DNA of 49,844 nt from Candidatus Njordarchaeota archaeon (GCA_029856685.1 JAHKKZ010000003.1:1-49844); one strand, 5' to 3'; counted from the first letter of the stretch, positions 1 to 9,324 are shown. Notes: a model not told the origin generated them from the sequence alone. Made by a program: numbers and translations.

Positions 1-343
1 AATAAAACACCAACAACACTAAGGAGAACATCACTCAAAAGATAACCCATATAGTCCGTAGCATATGGAGCGAATCTCAATGCTGAACACTGAGACAATA
101 TATCCCCGCTGATGGGGGAGAGCTCATGAGGAGATACTACATGTATGATGAGAAGTAGGCATCTTCGTCAAGATCAAAAAAGACCTAAAGACACCAATCT
201 AAACGAAAACAATCTAAGTAAGCACTAAATTACATACAAAAACTTCAAAAATCTACTACAAATTGAAAAAACTACACATAGTAAATCAAAAAAACAGAGT
301 TATCCAGTAGAATCCAAAAAAAGACAAACCCAAAGCCCAATGA

Positions 344-435
344 TGGGCCCGGCGGGATTTGAACCCGCGACACCCGGCTGGCCTCAACAAACATTATAGA
401 AGGCCGGCGCGCTTTCCTGGCTGCGCCACGGGCCC
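344..435 (-). tRNA. tRNA-Arg(UCU) with 17-nt canonical 37/38 intron (380..396)
   Basis: Reverse complement folds: acceptor GGGCCCG/CGGGCCC, T-arm GCGGG-TTCAAAT-CCCGC, anticodon stem CCGGC/GCCGG. Removing UAAUGUUUGUUGAGGCC gives loop CUUCUAA. BHB: central helix CUUC/GAGG, bulges UA^U and CC^A. Confidence 0.9.
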
Positions 436-475
436 AGTTCTGTTTAATCTAAGTGTTCTTCAAAGGACGAGGGTA

Positions 476-575
476 TGGTAGGCCCGGCCGGATTCGAACC
501 GGCGTCAGGGGATGGCCCCGCGGGGGATTTTAGAGCTCCAGAGTCCCCCATGCTTGACCGCTACACCACGGGCCT
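476..575 (-). tRNA. tRNA-Gln(CUG) with 24-nt canonical 37/38 intron (514..537), 3' CCA encoded
   Basis: Reverse complement folds: acceptor AGGCCCG/CGGGCCT, T-arm GCCGG-TTCGAAT-CCGGC, anticodon stem GGGGA/UCCCC. Loop CUCUGGA after removing AGCTCTAAAATCCCCCGCGGGGCC. CCA follows discriminator A. Confidence 0.88.
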
Positions 576-585
576 GCTAGGGGTT

Positions 586-673
586 TGGTGCGCCGGGCGG
601 GACTCGAACCCGCGCCACCAGCTTGGAAGGCTTATGCGCATTGCCTGGCATCCTTCCACTAGACTACCGGCGC
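586..673 (-). tRNA. tRNA-Gly(UCC) with 14-nt non-canonical 29/30 intron (632..645), 3' CCA encoded
   Basis: Acceptor GCGCCGG/CCGGCGC, T-arm GCGGG-TTCGAGT-CCCGC. Removing GGCAAUGCGCAUAA restores anticodon stem CCAGC/GCUGG with loop CUUCCAA. BHB: GGAAGG/CCUUCC, AUGC/GCAU, bulges CA^G and AA^G. Confidence 0.9.
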
Positions 674-695
674 TTTGTTTTTCTGGTATTTTATT

Positions 696-1337
696 TTAGT
701 TATTATGTTTGTGGATTTTAAAGGTTTGTTTTTGTGGTTTGTTTGTTGGTTTGGTTGTTTTGTTTGTTCTTCTCAGATATTCTAGTATTGTGTTGAGTAT
801 TTGCTGTTTTATTCTTTGTTTTTGGGTTGTGGTTGTTCCTCTTGTTATTGTGTATATCTTTGTGTCTTTTCTTTTTTGTATGGCTAGTATGAGGGGGTGG
901 TTTACACGTCCTATTACACCTATTATTGGTTTTTGTGTATTGAGTGCTTTTTTAACGAATTCTTCGAATTTTTTGCTTAGTAGCTCCATTTTTCCTATTT
1001 CGTCGATTAGTAGCACTTTTGTTTTGGGGTCTGTTAGCATTTTATTTAGGTGGTCCTCAACTATCTTTTCAAAGCCTTGGACGTTAACCCCATATTTTGA
1101 TACTCGGTGGGGGCTTTTTATTGTTATGCTTGCGAGAATCTCTTCGGGGCCTCCTGGATATACTATTACTTTGAACCCCCATCTTCTCCCACCGATACGT
1201 ATTTCTGGACATATAATTCCTCCTACCTGTATACCCTTATCCAGTAGTTCTTTTGAGATGCTCATAATTAATGTTGATTTGCCCGATCTTGGGGGGCCCA
1301 TTACAAATATGTTCTTTGGGAGAAACTTTGTATTCAT
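696..1337 (-). CDS. nucleoside-triphosphatase, THEP1 family
   Basis: Walker A GPPRSGKST, Walker B VLLIDEIGKMELLS, GGIICPEIR: THEP1 family motifs. Confidence 0.85.
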   Translation of the reverse strand: MNTKFLPKNIFVMGPPRSGKSTLIMSISKELLDKGIQVGGIICPEIRIGGRRWGFKVIVYPGGPEEILASITIKSPHRVSKYGVNVQGFEKIVEDHLNKMLTDPKTKVLLIDEIGKMELLSKKFEEFVKKALNTQKPIIGVIGRVNHPLILAIQKRKDTKIYTITRGTTTTQKQRIKQQILNTILEYLRRTNKTTKPTNKPQKQTFKIHKHNN

Positions 1338-1401
1338 TTTCTATTACACCTTATTTTTAATAATTGTATATTGTGGCTAATATTTTGCTTGGTGTGGAGA
1401 C

Positions 1402-1740
1402 TTGCTTAAAGAATTGAGAAATCTTGGTATTGTTTGGGGCGTGATCGTTGAGCGGAAAAAGGTTTCTTTGGAGGAACTTAGGGCTGCTGTTGCTGAGAGA
1501 GACCCGAAGATTTTAGAGTCCATCGATGAGATTGTTGAGGAGCTCTACACATTGGGACTCATAGACTATGAGGACAACAATATTGTTCTTAGTAATGTTG
1601 TTCCAGATAACATGGTTGAGATGCCCTGTATTCGTTGTGATAGACTTTCTACATGTAGAATTGGGGCGCGTAGCGATCCTTTTAAATGCGAGAAGTTTGT
1701 TGAGTGGTTCATAAAGAATTTCTCTGAGCATTCTTTGTGA
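1402..1740 (+). CDS. TFE-beta/RPC34-like winged-helix protein with C-terminal Cys cluster
   Basis: Winged-helix-like N-terminus followed by PCIRCDRLSTCRIGARSDPFKCEKFVEWF, resembling the Fe-S cysteine cluster of archaeal TFE-beta/RPC34. Confidence 0.5.
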   Translation: MLKELRNLGIVWGVIVERKKVSLEELRAAVAERDPKILESIDEIVEELYTLGLIDYEDNNIVLSNVVPDNMVEMPCIRCDRLSTCRIGARSDPFKCEKFVEWFIKNFSEHSL

Positions 1741-1769
1741 TTAGTACGTAGATTAAGGTTCTCAATGAT

Positions 1770-2033
1770 ATGCAGATCCGCGTGAGTAAATATGTTTTTA
1801 ATGGCGAGCGGGTTAACAACTTTTTAGAGGTTTTTGTTCCGGTCAAAGTTTTAGAGCTTGTGAGTTTTGGAGAGATCCCTATAGGAGTTTGTATAATTAC
1901 TGATATAACTCCTCTTCTCTTAGGTGATGTTACCAATAGGCTTATCTGCGGGTTTTCCTGCTCTACCGATGTTTTGATAATGAAGTCTGGTATCATATAC
2001 ATCTTCGATCCAATCTATATTATCATGGCTTAG
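1770..2033 (+). CDS. hypothetical protein, possibly frameshifted (coding-like sequence continues in another frame to ~2197)
   Basis: 87-aa ORF; alternative frame downstream reads ...FDAALRIASALGFWIKTKSTHYTSAELFFPAKTEENVLRTLERSAIFA*. Confidence 0.3.
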   Translation: MQIRVSKYVFNGERVNNFLEVFVPVKVLELVSFGEIPIGVCIITDITPLLLGDVTNRLICGFSCSTDVLIMKSGIIYIFDPIYIIMA

Positions 2034-2282
2034 TCTCCATCGGCCTGTTTTTCGATGCCGCTCTAAGAATTGCCTCGGCATTAGGATTTTGGATAAAAAC
2101 CAAGAGTACTCACTATACGTCAGCAGAGCTATTCTTCCCGGCAAAGACTGAGGAAAATGTTCTTAGAACTCTGGAAAGGAGTGCTATTTTTGCTTAAACT
2201 TATCTTAAGGCTTGGCAGCTTCTTAGAAAAGAAAATTAAGAGCTTTCTCGAAGAGTTTTTGAAGAAACAGCTATATCAGTAG

Positions 2283-2675
2283 TTATGCTCTTTTAAAGGT
2301 AAGCTCAAAATACGTTATGAAGAGACCGGTCAGAAATCTTAATTGACTCAGTCTATCAGCCTCTACGAAGAAATCTACATAGCAAATCTTGTTTTGGGGC
2401 TCTAAGTGAGCATAGAATATATACGTTGTCCCTCTCCGTAAGCCTACTTCGGAGGTCTCACCTCTGATTGCGATCCTAGGGAAGTATGTCGCTGATAATC
2501 TTTCTTGGCCATCAGTTATTACTAGAATAAGTTTAGATTTCTCTTGTTTTATGTCTTCTAGCTTCCCCATAAACCTTACTGCGTATATATTTCTTCCGAG
2601 TTCTGAGAGAACCTCCATATCCTCTAGCCTCATAGTTAGGATCTCATGAATACTAGAAAATACATATACCATCAC
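2283..2675 (-). CDS. hypothetical protein, possible OB-fold-like
   Basis: 130-aa ORF whose start overlaps the stop of the upstream ribK-like ORF (ATGA-type coupling). Confidence 0.5.
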   Translation of the reverse strand: MMVYVFSSIHEILTMRLEDMEVLSELGRNIYAVRFMGKLEDIKQEKSKLILVITDGQERLSATYFPRIAIRGETSEVGLRRGTTYIFYAHLEPQNKICYVDFFVEADRLSQLRFLTGLFITYFELTFKRA

Positions 2676-3055
2676 TTCTCAGCCTCTAGTTCTATTGTTA
2701 TAGTCTCACCGTCCTTCAGACTATATTTTGCTCTTAGGTTACTTCTTGCTACTATCTCAACCACATCATCCCCATGAACACTCCTAGCAGGCCTTATTAA
2801 CAATATCCTTTCTCCACGGAAAAAAGCAAGAGCATAATAAATTGCACCATGCCCATCAGGAGGCGAATATTTATTGCGTTCTAATCCTATATTATACCAT
2901 CTGGCATTTCTTAGTTTTATGTTGAGTGTACCTTCAAAAACTCTCTGGCCTAATAAGCTTTCAAAGAATTTTCTGTATTGGGGAAGCGAAACATAGTATG
3001 ATCCTCGACCCATGCCGCTGGTCACTACGCCTCTTATTCTCAGTTTTTTTGGCAT
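2672..3055 (-). CDS. ribK: CTP-dependent riboflavin kinase (archaeal RibK, DUF120)
   Basis: RGVVTSGMGRGSYYVSLPQYRKFFESLLGQRVFEGTLNIKLRN matches the archaeal RibK pattern. Confidence 0.85.
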   Translation of the reverse strand: MPKKLRIRGVVTSGMGRGSYYVSLPQYRKFFESLLGQRVFEGTLNIKLRNARWYNIGLERNKYSPPDGHGAIYYALAFFRGERILLIRPARSVHGDDVVEIVARSNLRAKYSLKDGETITIELEAEK

Positions 3056-3262
3056 TTTTATCTAAACCCAGCTAATTCTACTTAGACAAAAGCTTTATTA
3101 CAGTTAGAGACTACTGTGGGAATATACAGCCCTACTATCTATGATTCAATAACCGATAAATTCGGTTTGATTAAAACACTTTCATTTGAATGATAAGTTA
3201 TTTTTGAAACAACTTAAACCAACAATTCTAAATTAGTATATGTCCGATAACTGGTGAATTAA

Positions 3263-3727
3263 ATGAATATAGGTCTTAGCAAAGAGGAAAAGAAGAAAAA
3301 TTCTGATAGGAATACTGAGATGATACCGTTAACGTACCATGAAACAGCGGAACTCTTGGAGAAACTGTACAGGGAAAGAGGAGGTTTTAGGCTTACGGAA
3401 CAACGTCGAGTTTACGAATATGTACAGAAATTTTTATTTGCATCAAAAGAGGAGATACTCTCTCTTGTTAAAAGTCTTGAGGAGGAACTAAAAATTCCAA
3501 GACAAGTAGCTATCCAGATTGCATATCTCCTACCTATCGCACCAGAAGAATTTGAGCCATTCTTCATCCAGCTTAGAAGAATGGGATATAAAGAGCTGAA
3601 TCCTGAGGAATTCGTCTCTAAGGCTACCAAACTCATATTACCCGTGTGGAAGAAAAATCTAAATACAATACTAACACTAAGAAATATAAACATTACAGAG
3701 CTTAGAGCTGAACAAAAAAAGAAATGA
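3263..3727 (+). CDS. rpoF: DNA-directed RNA polymerase subunit F (Rpb4)
   Basis: IPLTYHETAELLEKLYRERG...YEYVQKFLFASKEEILSLVKSLEEELKIPRQVAIQIAYLLPIAPEEFEPFF: Rpb4/RpoF pattern. Confidence 0.75.
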   Translation: MNIGLSKEEKKKNSDRNTEMIPLTYHETAELLEKLYRERGGFRLTEQRRVYEYVQKFLFASKEEILSLVKSLEEELKIPRQVAIQIAYLLPIAPEEFEPFFIQLRRMGYKELNPEEFVSKATKLILPVWKKNLNTILTLRNINITELRAEQKKK

Positions 3728-3750
3728 TATCTGTCCTGTGAGGTGTCCTA

Positions 3751-5097
3751 ATGAGTATTGTTTTCTCAAGGCTACGAAAACTGTTTAATAGGATCAGAGG
3801 ACGCTACATCGATGAAAAAGAACTTAATGCCATACTAATGGATCTTCAGAGGACACTTATTGATTCGGATGTCAATGTTCAGCTTGCGATGGGATTGGCA
3901 GAACGTATCAGAAAGAGAGTTCTCGAACAAAAAATACCTGAGGGCGTATCGCTCGATGTTATTGTTATGCGAGCATTGTATGAGGAACTAGTAAAGTTTC
4001 TTGGCGAAAGAAAATACACTTTAAATATACGTCCAGGTAAGAGAAATTTAATCGTCATGATAGGCTTGCAAGGTAGCGGAAAGACAACAACAGCAGCAAA
4101 ATTAGCTCTATGGCTAAAAAAGAGGGGGCTTAGTGTTGGGCTGATATGTGCTGATACATACAGACCTGCTGCGTATGAACAACTAAAACAGCTTGCTGAA
4201 AAAATCAATGTAAAATTCTACGGGGATCCTAAAGAGAAAGATCCTATAAGAATTATTGAGAAGGGCCTAAGAGAACTCAAAAAAGTCGATATTGTGATCA
4301 TTGATACCGCTGGTCGACATAAAGAAGAAAAAGGATTGATGAAGGAGATGCAAAAAATTGTAAATAAGTTTAAACCTGATGAGGTCATTCTTGTCATAGA
4401 CGGTATGATTGGGCAAAGAGCATATGATCAGGCAAAGGCTTTTAGAGAGGCTGTTGGTAGGATTGGAGGAATTATCGTCACAAAACTTGATGGTAGTGCG
4501 AGAGGGGGAGGAGCTCTCTCCGCAGCGGTTGCTGCGGGAGCTCCAATCAAGTTTATAGGAGTCGGCGAACATTTGGAAGACCTCGAACCTTATGACCCAC
4601 CTAACTTTGTTGCTAGAATTCTTGGTTTGCCCGATAAGGCATTCCTAGAGGAACTACTCCAAACAGTCCCAGAGAGGTTGTTAAAAACTAAAGAATTGAC
4701 ATTAAAGGACCTACGCGACTACTATGAGAATATTGTAAAAGGAAGATCTGGTATTCTCGGAAGAATTAAAGAATATTTTTCCGGTGCTATTAGTGAGAGA
4801 GAACTTCAGAGAAATATAGGTCGAACTCTTGCAGTTCTAAAGGCTTTAAATGGGGATGAACTTTATAACATAGAGCTTCTCAAGGATCCAGAACGCTTAG
4901 ATAGAATTGCAAGGGGAAGCGGCGTGAATCGTACTTTTGTTAAGAAACTTATAAAACAGTTCTATAAACTTAGGAAGATGGTAAACACATTGATGCGTCA
5001 GCGAGGACTCCGAAAGGAGGAGGCATTAAGACAGATTATGGAACAGGGATTCGATGCCGAGACTCTAACGAAAATAGCTAAGAAAATCGGTGCATAG
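3751..5097 (+). CDS. srp54: signal recognition particle 54 kDa protein
   Basis: G domain [36 protein letters not shown] plus Met-containing M domain. Confidence 0.97.
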   Translation: MSIVFSRLRKLFNRIRGRYIDEKELNAILMDLQRTLIDSDVNVQLAMGLAERIRKRVLEQKIPEGVSLDVIVMRALYEELVKFLGERKYTLNIRPGKRNLIVMIGLQGSGKTTTAAKLALWLKKRGLSVGLICADTYRPAAYEQLKQLAEKINVKFYGDPKEKDPIRIIEKGLRELKKVDIVIIDTAGRHKEEKGLMKEMQKIVNKFKPDEVILVIDGMIGQRAYDQAKAFREAVGRIGGIIVTKLDGSARGGGALSAAVAAGAPIKFIGVGEHLEDLEPYDPPNFVARILGLPDKAFLEELLQTVPERLLKTKELTLKDLRDYYENIVKGRSGILGRIKEYFSGAISERELQRNIGRTLAVLKALNGDELYNIELLKDPERLDRIARGSGVNRTFVKKLIKQFYKLRKMVNTLMRQRGLRKEEALRQIMEQGFDAETLTKIAKKIGA

Positions 5098-5100
5098 GAT

Positions 5101-6225
5101 ATGCGAAAGAGAACTAGAGACAGAGTGCTCCTACTCTTGGCTATAAAGCCTCCAGAAAAAACTGTAGATTTTGAGCACATCTATGAGAAGGTCAAACGTG
5201 ATTGCGGTGCCTCACGTGAGGAGATAAAACAGGCATTAGATGAGCTTATCGCTGAGGGATTAGCTAAACGAGTAGAAAATAACTTTGCTATTACCGAGGA
5301 GGGAAGAAAAGCTGCCTGGGATCTAGCATTTGACCCCGAAATGAACCGCAGTTATCGACTTGTTTATGTTGCACGTTGGTACTACAGGTATGTCGAAGAT
5401 CTAATATTACCTTTTATCGTTAACAGACCAGTAAGCTTGGTCAAAGTTTTTTCGGATGAATCAGATCCAATAGGTAAAGTCAAACCTATTTTCTCTAGAT
5501 ATGCAAAGCAAAAGCCTAAACAATACAATTATATTTATAACAAGAGGGATCTTTGGAGATATATTAATGCACACGCAATTGACTTTATTCCCTACGTACA
5601 TGCGGATATCAACGCCAAGTATCCAGACTGGTTCATAATAGATATCGACGCAGGAGAAGAATTGAAATCTGCTGAGAATGGCTTCAAATTAATAAAAGAA
5701 GTAACCCTAGAGGTCTACTTAGTGCTATATGAGGAATTCGATGTGAAATCCTGTATCAAATTCTCAGGGGGTCGTGGATTCCAGATATGGACGACATTCG
5801 ATCAGCCGCTTGGAAAGTTCGATGCTTATCGCGATGCTATTAAGCTCATTCAAAAGCTGGTCGAACAAAGATTAGAAGAGAAATACTATGAATTCCGAGA
5901 GAAATACGGGGCTATTTTTGATACCCCGATAACCACAAGCGATGTAGCACACGCAGATAGAAGAAAAAGGAGGATATTACTTGATTGGAGTAGTCTTAAG
6001 CCTGAAGGCGACGTCAGAGCACCTTGGTCAATTCACTGGAAAACAGGGCTCATTAGTGTTCCAGTGGACCCCCACCAGATATTGGATTTTGATATAGAAC
6101 AGGCAGATCCTCGTATGGTTGTTGAGAATCTTAATAAACTGAAGCATTTATTTGAGCTTCCCATATCTAGTTCAGCTATGCTTAGGAAGGCTTTGAAGCC
6201 GTCGTTAGACCTCTTCTTTGGATAA
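5101..6225 (+). CDS. archaeo-eukaryotic primase (AEP) superfamily protein with N-terminal winged helix
   Basis: N-terminal HTH (~75 aa), then DWFIIDIDAGEE (DxD) and KFSGGRGFQIW (SGGRGxH-like, His replaced by Gln), HADRRKRRILLDWSSL...APWSIH. Confidence 0.7.
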   Translation: MRKRTRDRVLLLLAIKPPEKTVDFEHIYEKVKRDCGASREEIKQALDELIAEGLAKRVENNFAITEEGRKAAWDLAFDPEMNRSYRLVYVARWYYRYVEDLILPFIVNRPVSLVKVFSDESDPIGKVKPIFSRYAKQKPKQYNYIYNKRDLWRYINAHAIDFIPYVHADINAKYPDWFIIDIDAGEELKSAENGFKLIKEVTLEVYLVLYEEFDVKSCIKFSGGRGFQIWTTFDQPLGKFDAYRDAIKLIQKLVEQRLEEKYYEFREKYGAIFDTPITTSDVAHADRRKRRILLDWSSLKPEGDVRAPWSIHWKTGLISVPVDPHQILDFDIEQADPRMVVENLNKLKHLFELPISSSAMLRKALKPSLDLFFG

Positions 6226-6397
6226 CCAGTACTGACTGTCCGAACCTACTTAGGGAAATCAAAAACAACAACCTATCGACTTTACACTCACCACTGTTGT
6301 GTAATATTATTACATATTAATGAGGTATAACTGTGGATACCGCTCTTAAATGAAGATTAGACACTTAGAGATTCTAGGATTTTAGGGTGAATTAGGG

Positions 6398-7780
6398 TTG
6401 GACATTGAGCATATATTTAGAGCATATGATATTAGAGGTATCGTGGGAGAGGATCTTCTTCCCGATGTCATTTTGAAGGCATCAGCAATTTTCGCAAACA
6501 TCATAACCGAAAAGGGAGGAAAAAAAGTAGCTGTTGGAGGAGATATCAGAATATCAACACCGTCTCTTGTTTATGCTGCGATGAGCGGAATAATAGCTGC
6601 AGGAGTTGATGTCTATCTAACATACCCCCTGCCTATACCCGTGTTTTGCAATTTTATTTGGCAAAACAAAAACGTTCATGGAGGAGCATTCATTACAGCT
6701 TCCCATAATCCACCACAATACAATGGAGTCAGGTTCAGAAGGGATGATGGTACAGGCTTTTCACACGAAAACATTGAGATCAGAAAAAGATTCTTCAAAA
6801 ACAGAATCAAATTCGTTGGATGGGCGGATTATGGAACTTCAGAAACTATCCAAAATGATGAAGTCATCGATATGTACCTGGAGTTCATTGCATCAAGAAT
6901 ACCCAAACCCGACAGATCGATACGAGTTATCATTGATGGAAAACATGGAGCAGCAAACTTAGTTTCCTTAAAATTATTTGCCCAGTATGGCCACGAGACT
7001 ATAGCCCTTAACAGCACAATAGATGGAACATTTCCAACGGGAATTCCAGACCCGCTTCATGGGGATGTTAGTCAAATAAAAAATCTAATGATTACCACTA
7101 AGGTACCGATAGGAATAGCATATGATGGCGATGGAGATCGTGCAGCATTTTTCGATGAGAAAGGTAGACTTGTCCCATCCGAAATTATCGGTCTATTTCT
7201 TGCGGAGAATCTACTCAAGGCAAATGATGTTATAGTGTATAATACTATGTGTAGCTCTGTGCTTAGACGAAGAGCTGAGGAGATGGGTTTCAAAACCGTT
7301 GAATGCCGCGTAGGAGATGTCTTTATGGCCGAAGCTACTAAGATCCACAATGCTAAACTTGGTATCGAGGAGTCATATCATTTCTTCCTGCCAATATTTG
7401 GTTTTCACTATGACGATGCGATTATGACTTCCATTATTGTAACAAACTTGCTTGCAAGTATGGAAAAAAGTCTAGCCAAGATACATGATTGCTATGGTCC
7501 GATATTTACAATAAGGCAGAATATTCAGGTTGATGATAAAGTGAAGTTCAAAATAATAGAAAAATTTAAGAAGTGGGCAACAAGCGAATATAGCGACATA
7601 AGTACAATTGATGGTGTAAAAATATATCTAGAGAACGGTAGCTTCTTAGCTCGCCCCTCGAACACCGAACCGTTAATAAGAATAGTTGCTGATGGAGAAC
7701 GCAAGGATACTGCCGAAGAAATCCTAAGGAAATTCACTAAAAAACTTAAGGAGATAATCACGAATTTTTCAAAAGGTTAG
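6398..7780 (+). CDS. phosphomannomutase/phosphoglucomutase family protein
   Basis: FRAYDIRGIVGEDL, TASHNPPQYNG phosphoserine loop, YDGDGDRAAFFDEKG metal site, RPSNTEPLIRI. TTG start. Confidence 0.92.
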   Translation: MDIEHIFRAYDIRGIVGEDLLPDVILKASAIFANIITEKGGKKVAVGGDIRISTPSLVYAAMSGIIAAGVDVYLTYPLPIPVFCNFIWQNKNVHGGAFITASHNPPQYNGVRFRRDDGTGFSHENIEIRKRFFKNRIKFVGWADYGTSETIQNDEVIDMYLEFIASRIPKPDRSIRVIIDGKHGAANLVSLKLFAQYGHETIALNSTIDGTFPTGIPDPLHGDVSQIKNLMITTKVPIGIAYDGDGDRAAFFDEKGRLVPSEIIGLFLAENLLKANDVIVYNTMCSSVLRRRAEEMGFKTVECRVGDVFMAEATKIHNAKLGIEESYHFFLPIFGFHYDDAIMTSIIVTNLLASMEKSLAKIHDCYGPIFTIRQNIQVDDKVKFKIIEKFKKWATSEYSDISTIDGVKIYLENGSFLARPSNTEPLIRIVADGERKDTAEEILRKFTKKLKEIITNFSKG

Positions 7781-7781
7781 A

Positions 7782-8717
7782 TTACATAGACCTAGCTTCT
7801 TTTATTTTGAACCTAAACTGAACCTTAAGTTCACCATTAAATGCTTTTTCGGCGCCCTCAAGTATCCTACCTACGAGTTCACTAGCAACAGCATCAGCGT
7901 TTTCAATGTTTATTTTACCCTCCTTAAGATCTAGATAGAACTCGTAGAGAACCTTCCCAACATACTTAGCAAAGGGTGAGCCTCCCCTTACTTTTAGTAC
8001 GGGTTTTATTACCTTCTCTATGAATTTACGTCCACGCTTAATGGCCTCAATTCCTATATTAATACTTACTTTCTTTATGAAATCATCTGTTATTCCGAGC
8101 TCCTTAAGCTTATTTTCTAGTCTTATAACCTCACCATTCTGTATAAATCTTACTCTGTAGAGACCATTCTTAAGTACTTGAATCCCTATTCTCTCTACAA
8201 GTTTAGATAAGATTCTATCAGATAATATAGATTCCTTTTTCATTTCCTTTATACTTTGGCCTCTTCGAGATACTATCACCAGATTTACTTGCCTCGTATA
8301 CTCACTAAGAATCGCTCCTCGCACAGTTTTTTTGCGAGGAATACCTCGAAGATTGACATATCTATACCCTCCACCCTTTTTCTCAAGTTTATAGCGAGAA
8401 AATCTTATGCCAGGTGGCTCTGTGAGCACTATTTTCTTGAGCTCTGTAGTTTCAAGTGACGGATGGTGCATAAACCCAAATTTATCTGTACCCCCCGTTA
8501 TCTTGAATGTATATCCTGGGAGCCCTATAATCTTGCCATCCAGTATCTGTCCAATACGCTTACCGTATAAGGCATTTCTAAGTTTTTCATCTTGAAGTAG
8601 TATCTCGAATGCTAATCCGGTACCAAAGAATGCTTTCCCGTCGCTTATAACTAATATTATTCCATCCGGCTTAGGCTGTCTCTCAGATCTAGCAGGTTTT
8701 TTCTTTCTATGCGTCAA
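7782..8717 (-). CDS. rps6e: ribosomal protein S6e with large C-terminal extension
   Basis: GKRIGQILDGKIIGLPGYTFKITGGTDKFGFMHHP...KKTVRGAILSEYTRQVNLVIV is the S6e core; ~150 further residues follow. Confidence 0.88.
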   Translation of the reverse strand: MTHRKKKPARSERQPKPDGIILVISDGKAFFGTGLAFEILLQDEKLRNALYGKRIGQILDGKIIGLPGYTFKITGGTDKFGFMHHPSLETTELKKIVLTEPPGIRFSRYKLEKKGGGYRYVNLRGIPRKKTVRGAILSEYTRQVNLVIVSRRGQSIKEMKKESILSDRILSKLVERIGIQVLKNGLYRVRFIQNGEVIRLENKLKELGITDDFIKKVSINIGIEAIKRGRKFIEKVIKPVLKVRGGSPFAKYVGKVLYEFYLDLKEGKINIENADAVASELVGRILEGAEKAFNGELKVQFRFKIKEARSM

Positions 8718-8727
8718 TATCGATCAC

Positions 8728-9324
8728 CTATAAGAATACCATGAAATTCTCAACGGGATCATCTATAGTCTCATCAACCCCAAGCATATCCCGTTCTCGA
8801 AGATACTGATTTGCTAGTAACCAATATATAAGTGCGAGTGCTTTGCGTCCCCTATTATTGCATGGTATGACCAAATCAACATTATATGGCTCGTTCGAGG
8901 TATCGGCTAATGCGACTACTGGGACTCCTATTTTATTAGCCTCACGTATAATGTTGGCTTCTTTCATCGGATCGGAGACAAATACGATTTCAGGTTCAAC
9001 ATACTGTGGGAGAGAAGGATTTGTTAATATTCCAGCATAATATTTTCCGATGCGAGCTATAATTCCCGTCCACTTAGAAAACATCAATAAAGGCTTCTGA
9101 GCATAAATCCTCATAGCAAAAGCGAATATTTGTTCAGGTTCGTAGTTAGCCAACATCTTCGCAGCTATCCTTATTCGCTCATCTGTCTTCCTGATGTCAA
9201 TCAAGTATACCCCTGCTTTTTTCGAATGTACATATTGTCTCATTGGTTCTGCAAGACTATGAGTTCCTATGTGTACACCAAACTTCATATATACCTTTGA
9301 TGGTACTAGGAGCTCTCCCGACAT
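8728..9324 (-). CDS. rps2: ribosomal protein S2 (uS2)
   Basis: FGVHIGTHSLAEPMRQYVHSKKAGVYLIDIRKTDERIRIAAK..., VVALADTSNEPYNVDLVIPCNNRGRKALALIYWLLA. Confidence 0.96.
   Translation of the reverse strand: MSGELLVPSKVYMKFGVHIGTHSLAEPMRQYVHSKKAGVYLIDIRKTDERIRIAAKMLANYEPEQIFAFAMRIYAQKPLLMFSKWTGIIARIGKYYAGILTNPSLPQYVEPEIVFVSDPMKEANIIREANKIGVPVVALADTSNEPYNVDLVIPCNNRGRKALALIYWLLANQYLRERDMLGVDETIDDPVENFMVFL

Noticed and set aside
1-340. C-box-like ATGATGA (~151) and several small hairpins
   Set aside because: No D box (CTGA) at a suitable distance downstream; evidence insufficient for a C/D sRNA call.
475-699. ORF 475..699 (+) 74 aa
   Set aside because: Lies across tRNA-Gln and tRNA-Gly genes; translation of RNA-gene antisense.
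709-1380. 223-aa ORF on + strand
   Set aside because: Antisense to the well-supported THEP1 gene; hydrophobic composition typical of antisense translation.
6226-6397. Possible C/D sRNA (ATGAGG...ATGAAG) upstream of the phosphomannomutase gene
   Set aside because: Boxes are off consensus and no CTGA closes the unit.
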